From Hyphomicrobiales bacterium (lineage in GTDB: Bacteria; Pseudomonadota; Alphaproteobacteria; Rhizobiales; Beijerinckiaceae): a stretch of DNA of 64,000 bases. The DNA is taken from NCBI GenBank assembly GCA_947455645.1, contig CANGPA010000001.1:43615-107614 (forward strand). The letters are read 5' to 3'. Below are positions 1 through 8,849 of this stretch, in pieces. The stretch's first letter is position 1. Every line of letters starts with the position of its first letter. The translations under genes were made by a program, and so were the position numbers. Below the pieces are notes generated by a model. That model was given only the letters and a program-made list of their open reading frames with translations. It did no database searches and was not told where the DNA came from.

Positions 1-898
1 ACCAAAACTGAATGAGCCGTGTGTCGCGCCGAAACCGGACCGTCTCCCGCTCGCCCAGAATGGCGGGCGCGAGATCGTCGAGTTCGAAAAAATGCAGGCC
101 GCTGGTCGTGCGTGGATTGCATTCAATCGCATAGGGCGTGCCCTGCGCGTCTTCGAGAAAATCGAACGAGACAAAGCCCGTCCATCTTGTGCCTTCAATA
201 AAGCGCCGAACCCATTTTTCGATGCGGGGATGTTCGATCCGCTCAAAGCCCACCGCAACCGAGCCGGACATCAACGTGCCCCGATAAATGCTCGTCGCCA
301 TCACACGGCCCTTTTGCGCCAGCGAACACGTGCTCAATTCACGGCCGATGATTCGCCGCTGCACCAAATCTTGAGCGCCGGCAGAATAGGCTTCGCTTTC
401 TGCAAAAACCTGAACACCATGTCCGGCGCAGGAATGGCGTGGTTTGACAATAAATGGACCGGTCTCGGCTATGCGCTTTGCGGCATTGGTATTGCCCCGC
501 GCCGTTTCTGGCACCGCAAGGTCGAGCTCCCGCGCCAGCGTTGTAAACGTCAATTTGTCATGCGCCCGATGGATCATTGTGTCCGGCATGCTCAACACGG
601 GACAAGACACATCGTCCCGAAGGCTTAACAGCGAAACAAACATGATTTCTTCAGAAACCGGAATCACAAGATCAATCGTTTCACGCGCAATCAGCGCGGC
701 AAGCGCATCGAGATAGGCTTCCGGTTCTGTTGCCGGAGGTGGCACATGATGCACGCGGTCAACATGATTGGAGGCGCGTGCCAGATGATCGCGTGAAGGC
801 TCGGCCACATGCACCTGCCAGCCAAAGCGTTTGAAACTCCGCGCGAGATCAAGCCCTTTCGGCAGACGCCCCAAAGTGAACAGTACTTTTTTGGTCAC
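1..898 (-). CDS. ATP-grasp domain protein (partial, runs off left edge)
   Basis: The frame is open from a GTG at 898 to the first base of the window, giving about 299 visible codons and no stop. The start overlaps the stop of the P450 gene by 4 bp (shared GTGA), so the two are translationally coupled. Visible features fit a carbamoyl-phosphate-synthase-like ATP-grasp ligase: an N-terminal pre-ATP-grasp half (LFTLGRLPKGLDLAR), then FIVKPRHSCAGHGV, a lysine plus glycine-rich nucleotide-binding segment, and later FVSFDFLE followed by AIECNPRTTSG, the acidic/Asn metal-binding signature of the fold. Such enzymes join a carboxylate to an amine or thiol through an acyl-phosphate. The substrate cannot be read from the sequence. 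The P450 partner suggests tailoring of a small molecule, which is inference. Confidence 0.8.
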   Translation of the reverse strand, partial: MTKKVLFTLGRLPKGLDLARSFKRFGWQVHVAEPSRDHLARASNHVDRVHHVPPPATEPEAYLDALAALIARETIDLVIPVSEEIMFVSLLSLRDDVSCPVLSMPDTMIHRAHDKLTFTTLARELDLAVPETARGNTNAAKRIAETGPFIVKPRHSCAGHGVQVFAESEAYSAGAQDLVQRRIIGRELSTCSLAQKGRVMATSIYRGTLMSGSVAVGFERIEHPRIEKWVRRFIEGTRWTGFVSFDFLEDAQGTPYAIECNPRTTSGLHFFELDDLAPAILGERETVRFRRDTRLIQFW

Positions 899-2256
899 GC
901 GCGCGCACTCACGCGGCAGAAGATCTGTTGTGTCGGGCGCGTCGTCAAGCGCGCGGCCGGTTGCACCGCTTTGGGATCAAGCGTTTCAAAATCAAACGCC
1001 CGCACAAGGCTTGCAATGATCAGGACAGCTTCAATACTGGCAAAGGCTGCACCCGCACAAATGCGTGGACCAATTCCAAAGGGAATATAGGCGTTGACGG
1101 TCATGTCCTGTTCGCGGTCAGCCGCAAAGCGATCGGGATCAAACACATCCGGATCGCGCCAATAGGCTTTGTGTCGATGCAGCACCCACGGCGCAACAAT
1201 CACAAGCGCACCGCGTTTGACGCGACGATCACCGAGACGCGTATCTTCCATCGCCACGCGCGGCAAAAATGTAATAGGCGGATAAAGCCGGATCGTTTCG
1301 CGAAACACATTGCGCGTGAACACAAGTTTTTTAGTGTGTTCAAAACTGATCGGCCCATCGCCTGCAAGGGAAGCCACTTCTTTGCGGATACGTTTCACCG
1401 CTTCGGGTTGCTGGCTTAAGAGATAAAACACCCAGGTGAGGGCGCTGGCGCTGGTCTCATGGCCTGCGAGAAACATCACGCCCAATTGATCAATGAGTTC
1501 TTCGCGTGAAAAGCCTTGGCCCTCGTCATCACGCGCGAGCATCAAGGCTGAGGCGATATCATCATAAGATTTACCGCCTTCGCCTGTATGCGTATCAAGC
1601 AATTCGCCAATCGCTTTGCGGATCACACGGCACGCCTCTAACACATGTGGCTTTTGGGGAGTTTTCGTAAATGCCTTCTCGATGACAAGGCGGAAAATTT
1701 CGACTTGCGCTACGCTTTTTTCAAACAAAGTGAAGGCTTCAAAAACCTCATGCGTCACCTTTTCGGACACGCCCGTTGAAAAGACCGTGCGGCAAATAAT
1801 ATCCGCGGTTAGATGGGACATCAAAAGATCAAGACTGAACGACTCGTGCGTCTCGGCGGCACGGGTCAGCGTTTGAACGCACTCAGCAACGCCCGCTTCC
1901 ATATCGGGAAAGGCGCGGTTGATTCGCATCATGGTGAGCGACGGATCAACCATCGCGCGTTGGCGTCGCCAAACATCACCCGAGGAGACGAAGATCGAAT
2001 TGCCGATCAGCGCATCGAGCGCATTCACCATCAAATCGGATTTCGGAAAAATCCCGCGCTCGTCAATAAGCACATCGCGCACGAGGTCGGGGCGGTTGAC
2101 GATCAGGGTTGAGCGCCGCGACCAGCCCAATGGCCCGATGTCCATCTCATAGGCCGCCCCGGGCAACAGGTTCAACAAATTGCCGTCGCCGCTCGACACC
2201 GCGCGAATGAGCGAGGCCAGCGCGGAGCGCGGTGCGGGGCGGGGTGGTTTGAACAC
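895..2256 (-). CDS. cytochrome P450
   Basis: 453-residue soluble-type bacterial cytochrome P450 starting at GTG 2256. All hallmark motifs are present: the I-helix oxygen-activation motif AGHET (residues 264-268), the K-helix ETIR (E320, R323), and the heme-thiolate loop FGIGPRICAG with the cysteine ligand at 400. No membrane anchor is obvious. It would hydroxylate or otherwise oxidise a hydrophobic substrate with electrons from a separate ferredoxin system, which is not encoded here. It is the first gene of a pair with the ATP-grasp ligase and is separated from the crtI-type gene by a convergent membrane-protein gene. Oxidation of a carotenoid, fatty acid or hopanoid-like lipid is possible, but the CYP family and substrate cannot be assigned by eye. 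Confidence 0.9.
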   Translation of the reverse strand: MFKPPRPAPRSALASLIRAVSSGDGNLLNLLPGAAYEMDIGPLGWSRRSTLIVNRPDLVRDVLIDERGIFPKSDLMVNALDALIGNSIFVSSGDVWRRQRAMVDPSLTMMRINRAFPDMEAGVAECVQTLTRAAETHESFSLDLLMSHLTADIICRTVFSTGVSEKVTHEVFEAFTLFEKSVAQVEIFRLVIEKAFTKTPQKPHVLEACRVIRKAIGELLDTHTGEGGKSYDDIASALMLARDDEGQGFSREELIDQLGVMFLAGHETSASALTWVFYLLSQQPEAVKRIRKEVASLAGDGPISFEHTKKLVFTRNVFRETIRLYPPITFLPRVAMEDTRLGDRRVKRGALVIVAPWVLHRHKAYWRDPDVFDPDRFAADREQDMTVNAYIPFGIGPRICAGAAFASIEAVLIIASLVRAFDFETLDPKAVQPAARLTTRPTQQIFCRVSARA

Positions 2257-2657
2257 TTGCGTTGAACTCTACACAGAAGACCAATCAAATTCGATCAACA
2301 ATCATGTCAAGTCTCGACGCAGAGTTCAATCCATGCGGGTCTTTAAGCGCGTCATTCGGCCATCCTTCGAAACGCAGCTTCGCCGCTCCTCAGGATGAGG
2401 GAGTAAAGAACGGCCTCATGGTGAGGGTGAGAAGCGGTTTGCAGAGCAAACGAAAAGGTCCAGTGGACCTTTTCGAGCGACGAACGCCCCGAGCGCAAGC
2501 GAAGGGCCGGACGAAGGGCCGTCTCGAACCACGCGCCACGTGAGCTCTATGATCCACATCCCCCCAAGACCTCCAAAGCCACGAATTGCCATTTTCACTT
2601 CGTGACAAAAAGCGTTATAAATTAATCCGCTTGCGGCGGGTTTAACGGGTTGCCTCC
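2257..2657. other. 400-bp intergenic region with palindrome and repeat-like DNA
   Basis: Region between the divergently transcribed P450 and DUF2306-like genes; no gene is supported. The middle (about 2350-2530) has the look of a dispersed intergenic element: a stretch CCTTCGAAACGC..CTCCTCAGGATGAGG, then a perfect hairpin at 2451-2475, then GC-rich near-repeats (GAAGGGCCG, GAAGGGCCG). Promoters for both flanking genes must lie here, but none is convincing by eye. Confidence 0.5.
2451..2475. repeat. perfect inverted repeat, 11-bp arms and 3-bp loop
   Basis: CGAAAAGGTCC, loop AGT, GGACCTTTTCG: a perfect 25-nt palindrome inside the intergenic region. There is no following T-run, so it is not an obvious terminator. 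It is probably part of a dispersed REP/RIME-like intergenic element. Confidence 0.6.
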
Positions 2658-3416
2658 ATGTTCAATGATCTGACGATCCATGATGTCTTCCGCATCTTTA
2701 TCGGGTTTCACATCGCAACGGGTGCCACAGGCGCGCTCGTCTTTTGGGTGCCGGTCATCGGACGCAAGGGCGGGGCTGTGCACCGGCGGTGGGGGCAGGT
2801 GTTTACCCATGTGCTTCTCGTCACCGGAAGTCTCGCGATGATCATGAGCCTCTTCACGCTTTATGATCCGCTCGGCACCCATCCGCATCTCGCCGATAAA
2901 TTCGAAGCACCGTTTATTCGCGGCATTTTCGGTTGGATGATGCTTTATCTCGGCATCCTCACCATCAATCTCACATGGTATGGCTGGCTTTGTGTCGTGC
3001 ACAAACAGAATCGCGCCGCGATGCGCGAATGGCGCAATCTCGCGCTGCAGCCGATTCTCATTCTCGCGTCGTTGAATTGCGCGCTGCAAGGCTTGCGCAT
3101 CGATCAATATCTGATGGTCGCGATTTCCCTTGTGGGCTTTGCCACAGCAGGCACCAATCTCTGGTTTCTTTATAAGCCAAAACCCGCACCAAAAGATTGG
3201 CTCAAGGAGCATTTGAAAGCGCTCGTTGGTTCCGGCATTTCGGTCTATACCGCGTTTATGGCCTTTGGATCGGTGCGTATTTTGCCAGCATTGGCGCTTA
3301 ACCCGATCATGTGGGCGATCCCGCTTTCAACGGGTATCGCGATCATTCTTTATCACTGGTGGAAGATTGATCGCTTCAGGCCCTTCTATGCGTTTCTCTT
3401 GAAAACGCCGGCGTGA
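2658..3416 (+). CDS. DUF2306-like integral membrane protein
   Basis: 252 residues with about seven hydrophobic segments spread over the whole length. The N-terminal part has the pattern HIATGATGALVFW, then a loop RKGG..HRRWGQVF with conserved-looking histidines, then further membrane helices; this resembles the DUF2306 family of uncharacterised bacterial membrane proteins, some of which are heme-protein-like. It has a free-standing start and ends 3 bp before the stop of the crtI-type gene on the other strand, so the two are convergent. No catalytic motif is visible and no function is assigned. A role linked to the surrounding pigment genes is possible only by position. Confidence 0.7.
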   Translation: MFNDLTIHDVFRIFIGFHIATGATGALVFWVPVIGRKGGAVHRRWGQVFTHVLLVTGSLAMIMSLFTLYDPLGTHPHLADKFEAPFIRGIFGWMMLYLGILTINLTWYGWLCVVHKQNRAAMREWRNLALQPILILASLNCALQGLRIDQYLMVAISLVGFATAGTNLWFLYKPKPAPKDWLKEHLKALVGSGISVYTAFMAFGSVRILPALALNPIMWAIPLSTGIAIILYHWWKIDRFRPFYAFLLKTPA

Positions 3417-3419
3417 GGT

Positions 3420-4913
3420 TTAACGCCGATAATCACGCGCCGCGGGGATAAGATCCGCAACAACTTTGGCCGATGAAATCACGCCCGGAATACCGGCGCC
3501 CGGATGCGTGCCTGCACCGACGAGATAAAGGCCTTGCACCTCTTCTGAGCGATTATGCGGCCGGAACCACGCGCTCTGAAAGAGTTGCGGTTGCAATGAA
3601 AATGCAGCGCCTTTGTAAGACAATAAGCGATCCTGAAAATCTTGCGGTGTGAGCATGCGCGAGGTCACAATATGCTTTGAAAGATCAGGCATCACTGTTT
3701 CTTCCAGGCGGCGCTCGATTTTTTGACGATAAATCTCCGCCTCTTTCGACCAATCCGTTTCACTTTCCAGATGCGGCACAGGTGAGAGCACATAAAACGC
3801 ATCGCAGCCGGGTGGGGCGAGTGATGGATCGGTCATGGTTGGGCGATGCAAATAAAGACTGAAATCATCCGCCAGTTTTTTGCGGTTGAAGATGTCCTTG
3901 AGCAATTCATTGTAACGCGGCCCAAGCACCATCATGTGATGATAGACATCGTCATAGCGGCGATTGGTGCCGAAATACCAGACAAACAAACTCATTGAAT
4001 ATTTTGCGCGCGCGAGCTTGGCATCGGTCCATCGTTTACGCGGCTTATCTTTCAGCAAATGCCGATAGGTTGTGGCCGCATCGGCATTGGAGATGACAAG
4101 GTCCGCCGCTATCTCTTCGCCCGTTGTAAGCCGCACACCGGTTGCGCGGTTCTCTGCTGTCGTGATTCGATCCACCGTCGCATTCAACCGGATCGTGCCG
4201 CCCATATGCTCGATCAAGCGAGCGAGTCCTGTGATCAGCGCGCCGGTTCCCCCCATCGCAAAATGGACGAGATGCAAGCGTTCAAGATGCGCGATCAGAC
4301 AATAATAGGCTGTGGTTGTCAGCGGATTGCCGCCGATCAGCAAAGGGTGAAAGCTGAACGCAATCTTTAATTTCTCATTGGTGAAATAATCACCCACCAA
4401 GCCGTAAACCGAGCGATAGCCTTTAAGGCGGATCAGATCCGCCGCCGAGCGGATCACCGCCATGAAATCATGAAAAGGTTTGTCAGCAAGTTCGGTAAAG
4501 GCGACGTTATAAATATCTTTGCTTGCCGCGATAAAGCGATCAAAGCCTGCGACATCTTCGGGCGCAAAGCGGCGCACTTCTTCTCGCATACCGTCAACGG
4601 AGGCGACGCAATTCAGCACCGTTCCGTCATCAAAGCGGATGGTGTAGAACGGATCGATGGGCCTCAAATCAATATCATCGGAGAGGGTGCGGCCGGCCAG
4701 TGTCCAGAGTTCTTCGAGCAGATAGGGCGCGGTGATGATGGTGGGCCCCGCATCAAAGGTGAAACCATCTTGCCGATACACATAAGCGCGGCCGCCCGGT
4801 TGATCGAGCTGTTCGATCACGCTCACGCGCCAGCCCTTCGCCAACAGACGAATGGCGGCGGCAAGCCCGCCAAAGCCCGACCCAATCACCAAGGCATGCG
4901 GTTGATCCTTCAC
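3420..4913 (-). CDS. crtI: CrtI-type phytoene/carotenoid desaturase
   Basis: 497-residue FAD-dependent carotenoid desaturase of normal family length. The N-terminus has the dinucleotide-binding motif VIGSGFGGLAAAIRL followed by an acidic strand end (VIEQ) and PGGRAY. The C-terminus has GLYLVGAGTHPGAGIPG, the CrtI-family FAD-binding signature. CrtI converts colourless phytoene to neurosporene or lycopene at the membrane; CrtD paralogues act later on hydroxylated intermediates, and the two cannot be told apart with certainty here. It is the last gene of the pigment operon: its start overlaps the stop of the DUF3422 gene by 4 bp. No crtB (phytoene synthase) is in the window, so the remaining pathway must be elsewhere. 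Confidence 0.85.
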   Translation of the reverse strand: MKDQPHALVIGSGFGGLAAAIRLLAKGWRVSVIEQLDQPGGRAYVYRQDGFTFDAGPTIITAPYLLEELWTLAGRTLSDDIDLRPIDPFYTIRFDDGTVLNCVASVDGMREEVRRFAPEDVAGFDRFIAASKDIYNVAFTELADKPFHDFMAVIRSAADLIRLKGYRSVYGLVGDYFTNEKLKIAFSFHPLLIGGNPLTTTAYYCLIAHLERLHLVHFAMGGTGALITGLARLIEHMGGTIRLNATVDRITTAENRATGVRLTTGEEIAADLVISNADAATTYRHLLKDKPRKRWTDAKLARAKYSMSLFVWYFGTNRRYDDVYHHMMVLGPRYNELLKDIFNRKKLADDFSLYLHRPTMTDPSLAPPGCDAFYVLSPVPHLESETDWSKEAEIYRQKIERRLEETVMPDLSKHIVTSRMLTPQDFQDRLLSYKGAAFSLQPQLFQSAWFRPHNRSEEVQGLYLVGAGTHPGAGIPGVISSAKVVADLIPAARDYRR

Positions 4914-6193
4914 CGACGATCATCCTTCTCAATGGCTTTACGGAAGCGCTGCAATCCGTAAGCGACAATCGCAATCACGATCGGAATTGACCACGCGGTG
5001 ACAAGATCGAGATTGATCTCGCGGCCCGTTGCCTTCACGCCCTTGGCCGCATAGCTCACAAGCCCGACAATGTAATAGCTGATCGCCGCCACCGAGAGGC
5101 CTTCAACGGTCTGCTGCAAGCGTAATTGTAAATTGGCGCGCCGATCCATGGATTTCAGCACTTGCTGATTTTGCTTTTCACGCGTCACATTCACGCGTGT
5201 GGACAAAAGCACTGTGGTGCGCCCCACGCGATCGAGTATCGCTTCCAGCCGCGTCGATGTCGTGCGGCAGGTGGCCATCGCCGGTGACAGGCGCCTTTCA
5301 TTGAATTCGCGGAAGGTCTGCAAACCTTCAATCCGTTGCTCGCGCAATTCGTCCACTCTTTGCTCAACCAGCGTGTGATAGGCATTTGCGGCACTGAAAC
5401 GATAATGCGTGTCGCTGCGGGTTTTCTCCACCTGCGCCTCAAGCCGCGTGATGCGATCAAACAGAAGCGGTTCGTCTTCTTCTTTGGCATCTTGCACGGC
5501 GCTGATGATCGACAGCAATTCGCCTTCCGCCTGCTGCAAGATCGGCCCCAGCGCGCGCGCGACCGGGAAGGCGAGCAGCGCCATCATGCGATAGGTTTCG
5601 ATTTCCATAATCCGTTGCACGAGGCGACCCAATTGGCGCGGCGTCAATCCGTCATCATAGACGATCAATCGCCCGAATCCGTCGTCATGGATGCGAAAAT
5701 CCGTAAGCGCCAAGCCTTTGCCGCCCGATGTCATCGAGCCGATCAGCGCATTGCCGCCAAAATGCTGTTCGGCAATCGTCTCAATGGCAAGCGCCTCTTT
5801 GGATTGTTTCACCAGTACCGCGTGATTGGCGGCAATCACTTGGCCGGGCAGGGTGGCGAGCCAATCTGGCGGCACCGCTTTGATGGCAGGATCGGCAAAG
5901 GGCGTGGCTTCTGCGCCGCTCACAAAAAATTTATAGCGCAGAAATTCCGTATGCCGTTCCCATTTGATGCGGAAGGCGCCGAAATCCGCGCTGTAGTGGT
6001 TTTGATCTGGTTGAGGGGCCGGCGCGCCAAAGCGCGCGGCCAGAGCCGCAAGCGCGGCAATATCCGCAGCGCGGTCGCCTTCCGATACAAGCGCCAAATA
6101 AGAAAGACGCATCGGCGCGGTAAGTTGCTCGGGCGGACGCGCATGCACCTCGTCATTAAGGGCACGCCGTTGCGCATGGTCGGCGGGTATCAT
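4910..6193 (-). CDS. DUF3422 family membrane-anchored protein
   Basis: 427 residues. The N-terminus (LNDEVHARPPEQL, MRLSYLALVSEG) is typical of DUF3422, a family common in alphaproteobacteria and of unknown function. The first 250 residues look soluble, a middle helical or coiled-coil part (residues about 240-320) is rich in Glu, Arg and Gln, and two hydrophobic segments near the C-terminus (AISYYIVGLVSYAAKG, TAWSIPIVIAIVAYGL) would anchor it in the inner membrane. Its start overlaps bchO by 4 bp and its stop overlaps the crtI start by 4 bp, so it is firmly inside the pigment operon. A role in pigment-membrane organisation is inference. Confidence 0.85.
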   Translation of the reverse strand: MIPADHAQRRALNDEVHARPPEQLTAPMRLSYLALVSEGDRAADIAALAALAARFGAPAPQPDQNHYSADFGAFRIKWERHTEFLRYKFFVSGAEATPFADPAIKAVPPDWLATLPGQVIAANHAVLVKQSKEALAIETIAEQHFGGNALIGSMTSGGKGLALTDFRIHDDGFGRLIVYDDGLTPRQLGRLVQRIMEIETYRMMALLAFPVARALGPILQQAEGELLSIISAVQDAKEEDEPLLFDRITRLEAQVEKTRSDTHYRFSAANAYHTLVEQRVDELREQRIEGLQTFREFNERRLSPAMATCRTTSTRLEAILDRVGRTTVLLSTRVNVTREKQNQQVLKSMDRRANLQLRLQQTVEGLSVAAISYYIVGLVSYAAKGVKATGREINLDLVTAWSIPIVIAIVAYGLQRFRKAIEKDDRR

Positions 6194-7101
6194 GCGGATC
6201 TCCCTGCAGTGAACATATCTGTACCCGATACGTCTGCCACGCCGTTTGGATTGCCGATCAGGTCGGCGGCGCGTTTGGGGTCTTCCTCATGGGCAAGATG
6301 GCCAAGCCCCGAAAGCGTCACAACGGTGGCATGAGGGGTCACGCGCGCAACATCATCGGCCGTTTCAGGCGGAATGGTTTTATCGCGCATCGCTTTGACC
6401 AGAACCAAAGGTGTTTTCAAGCGTTCAAGCATGCCGCGTACGCCTGTCAAATCCCATTCGGCCATCATGGTCAGCGTGCCCGATATATGGCTTTCATTGG
6501 AAAAAAGCCGCGCGTAAAAATCAACGCCGCGCGCATCGATTTTGGAGCCGGTTGAGTCAAGCAAACGCTCTACCGCTGCGCGATCAACCAGTCTCGAAAA
6601 AATACCGTTCAAAAAGCCGAAAGAGGCGATGAGCTTCGCAAGTGGCGAGAAAAATTGTCCGACAGGTCCGGCAATCGGAAAAAACGCACCATTGAAACTC
6701 ACAAGCCTTTGCGGTGTGATGAGCGCTTGATCAATCATTTCAAGCGCCACAACCGCTCCGGCGGAATGGCCCACAACAATCTCCGGCGCAATTCCTAATG
6801 TTTTGAGCAGCGCACCAACAGCGCGCGCCATGCCTTTGAGGGAGAGGTCTGTGCGGCTTGCATATTTTGTAAAACCATGGCCGGGCAAATCAGGCACAAT
6901 CACTTGATGATGCGTGGCGAGCAACGGCATCACATCGCGCCAGCTATGGCTTGAGGCACCCGTGCCATGCAGAAGCAGAATAGGGCGACCCGTTCCCTGA
7001 ATTTGCACATGCCAATCAAGCCCGCCTGCTTTGACAAAGCGGCTTGCGGTGCGGTTGGGCCAATCAAGCCCGTCGCGGTCAAAGCGCAGTGCCTTTGTCA
7101 T
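6190..7101 (-). CDS. bchO: BchO-type alpha/beta hydrolase, magnesium chelatase accessory protein
   Basis: 303 residues with an alpha/beta-hydrolase fold: oxyanion region LLLHGTGASSHSW near residues 43-55, nucleophile elbow GHSAGA, and a late GLGHLAHEE holding the catalytic histidine. Family knowledge: BchO lies directly after bchD in many phototrophic proteobacteria and is thought to assist Mg insertion into protoporphyrin IX, although its reaction is not established. Here it overlaps bchD and the DUF3422 gene by 4 bp each. Without the context it would be annotated only as an alpha/beta hydrolase. Confidence 0.85.
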   Translation of the reverse strand: MTKALRFDRDGLDWPNRTASRFVKAGGLDWHVQIQGTGRPILLLHGTGASSHSWRDVMPLLATHHQVIVPDLPGHGFTKYASRTDLSLKGMARAVGALLKTLGIAPEIVVGHSAGAVVALEMIDQALITPQRLVSFNGAFFPIAGPVGQFFSPLAKLIASFGFLNGIFSRLVDRAAVERLLDSTGSKIDARGVDFYARLFSNESHISGTLTMMAEWDLTGVRGMLERLKTPLVLVKAMRDKTIPPETADDVARVTPHATVVTLSGLGHLAHEEDPKRAADLIGNPNGVADVSGTDMFTAGRSA

Positions 7102-8849
7102 CGAAGCCCCTTTGCTTTTTGCAAAGGTGACCCTTTCATCGCCGCACCCACATGCGCGGAAATATCATCCGCTTCGGCATAAGGCAGCGGCAGATAAAGT
7201 GCGGCCATGGCATGGGCTAACGTCTTTGCTGCCCCATCGGGGCGATCGGATAAATCAATCACAAGGCTTTTCAAACCGGAGCGCTTCAACGCGCCCGCAG
7301 CCTCTTCTGATTCAGCCAGCGCGCGTGTTTTATCAGGCGTTCCGTCACGCGTGATATTCGCGCGCCCATCGGTCAAAAACACAGCGATCGGCACGCCGCC
7401 GCCGCGTTTGATTTGTTCGGCCAGCGCGAGCGTTGTACCAATCGCGGCGGCAAGCGGTGTGCCGCCACCGCCGGGCAATTCGGCAAGACTTTTTTTCGCG
7501 CGTTGTAGGGAGCGTGTGGGGGCCAAAAGAATCTCGGCCTGTTTGCTGCGAAACGCAATCAGGGCCACACGGTCGCGGCGCACATAGCAATCGGCCAGAA
7601 TAAGCTCCACCGCTCCTTTGGCTTCTGCCAATCGGCGAATGGCGGCAGAGCCCGAGGCATCCACCACAAATATGGCCGTCGTTTCGCGGCGCTCTTTGAA
7701 ACGCCGCACACGAAAATCATCCTTGCGTACAAGCACACCCGTGCGCTCAGGGCTCGTCCGACGACGCAAGCTCTGCCAAGGGGCTGCCGCACGCAAAGTT
7801 TCAACAAGATCAAGACGCGCACCGCTTCGGGGGTCGCCCCGTCGTGCACCCATCGGACGACCGCGCGTTTTGCCTGGTTTGGCCGCGTCTGCACCCGCAC
7901 CCGCACGCCCTTGTCGGCCAAAGGCTGCGGCATCGAGCTTTGAAAGCAATCCATCCGGCAAATGCGCTTTGATGGCGTCCAAGACACGATCGGCCAAAGC
8001 GCCCCCTTCGCCTTGATCGTCTTGTGCCTCATCCTGTTGAGCCGACTCATCCGGCGCTTGATCGGGCGGCTCTTGGTGCTCATCCGTGCTTTGATCTTCA
8101 ACGCTTGGAAAGCGCGTCGCACGCGGTGCAAGCACAAGGCGCGCGGCAATCGTTGCATCCTCATCTGTCGCGTGGTCACGTCCGTCAAATGCGGCATGAA
8201 GCCGGGCAACGCGCAGCGCAAAGATCAGCGCGCGTGGTGAGGCAACGCCCAGCATCATCGCGGTTTCACCCAGCGCTTGATCAATGGTTGCTGGAACGCT
8301 CACACGCGCCGCATGTGCGGCAAGCGTGCCGTCCAACACATCGCCCGGTTGCAACAACGCAACGCCTTGATCGGGATTGATGCGAAACGCCATGCGTTCC
8401 GAAAGGCATTTCGGCAAGGCCTCATCCTCTGCAAGGCTTTCGTCGCAGGCGATCACACCAAAGCCTAACAGAGACGCGTCATCAATCGCCATGGCGATGC
8501 GCGCGGCTTTTTCTGTGCTCAAACGCTCGGCCGTTAAAAGTTGCATCGCGCCCCCTTGCGCCGCACCGATGAGTCCTTGCGCGGCGATGGGCTTGCCAGC
8601 GGCAAGGGTTGCAGCGAGATCAAGTCCGCCTTCAAGGCGATCCGCAGAGACATGCGCGGGCACGGTGACCAAAGGTTTTGTGGAACCGATCAGACTTTTG
8701 AAACAAGCGAGAAACGCATCTCGTCCCGGACCGGGCGACCCGACAAGTGCGACGCCTCCCAATCCGATGGGATCAACCGCCAGAAGATGGCAGATGATCA
8801 CCGCGTCTGCGGACGCATCGCGCAAAGCGGCGTCCTCGGTCGCGCTCAT
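7098..8849 (-). CDS. bchD: magnesium chelatase subunit D
   Basis: 583 residues, normal for BchD. Domains in order: a degenerate AAA+ domain (residues about 1-240) with GSPGPGRDAF in the Walker A position but no proper lysine-threonine ending, a proline/acidic linker rich in Asp, Glu and Gln (about 250-290), and a C-terminal von Willebrand A integrin-like domain with the MIDAS motif DASGS, a downstream GGGTPL and LTDGRANI. It forms the D platform with BchI and BchH to insert Mg2+ into protoporphyrin IX, the first committed step to bacteriochlorophyll. BchH is not encoded in this window. It overlaps bchI and bchO by 4 bp each. Confidence 0.93.
   Translation of the reverse strand: MSATEDAALRDASADAVIICHLLAVDPIGLGGVALVGSPGPGRDAFLACFKSLIGSTKPLVTVPAHVSADRLEGGLDLAATLAAGKPIAAQGLIGAAQGGAMQLLTAERLSTEKAARIAMAIDDASLLGFGVIACDESLAEDEALPKCLSERMAFRINPDQGVALLQPGDVLDGTLAAHAARVSVPATIDQALGETAMMLGVASPRALIFALRVARLHAAFDGRDHATDEDATIAARLVLAPRATRFPSVEDQSTDEHQEPPDQAPDESAQQDEAQDDQGEGGALADRVLDAIKAHLPDGLLSKLDAAAFGRQGRAGAGADAAKPGKTRGRPMGARRGDPRSGARLDLVETLRAAAPWQSLRRRTSPERTGVLVRKDDFRVRRFKERRETTAIFVVDASGSAAIRRLAEAKGAVELILADCYVRRDRVALIAFRSKQAEILLAPTRSLQRAKKSLAELPGGGGTPLAAAIGTTLALAEQIKRGGGVPIAVFLTDGRANITRDGTPDKTRALAESEEAAGALKRSGLKSLVIDLSDRPDGAAKTLAHAMAALYLPLPYAEADDISAHVGAAMKGSPLQKAKGLR

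Noticed and set aside
92..628. Plus-strand frame opposite the ATP-grasp gene
   Set aside because: The minus-strand frame is longer, continuous to the edge and carries the ATP-grasp motifs.
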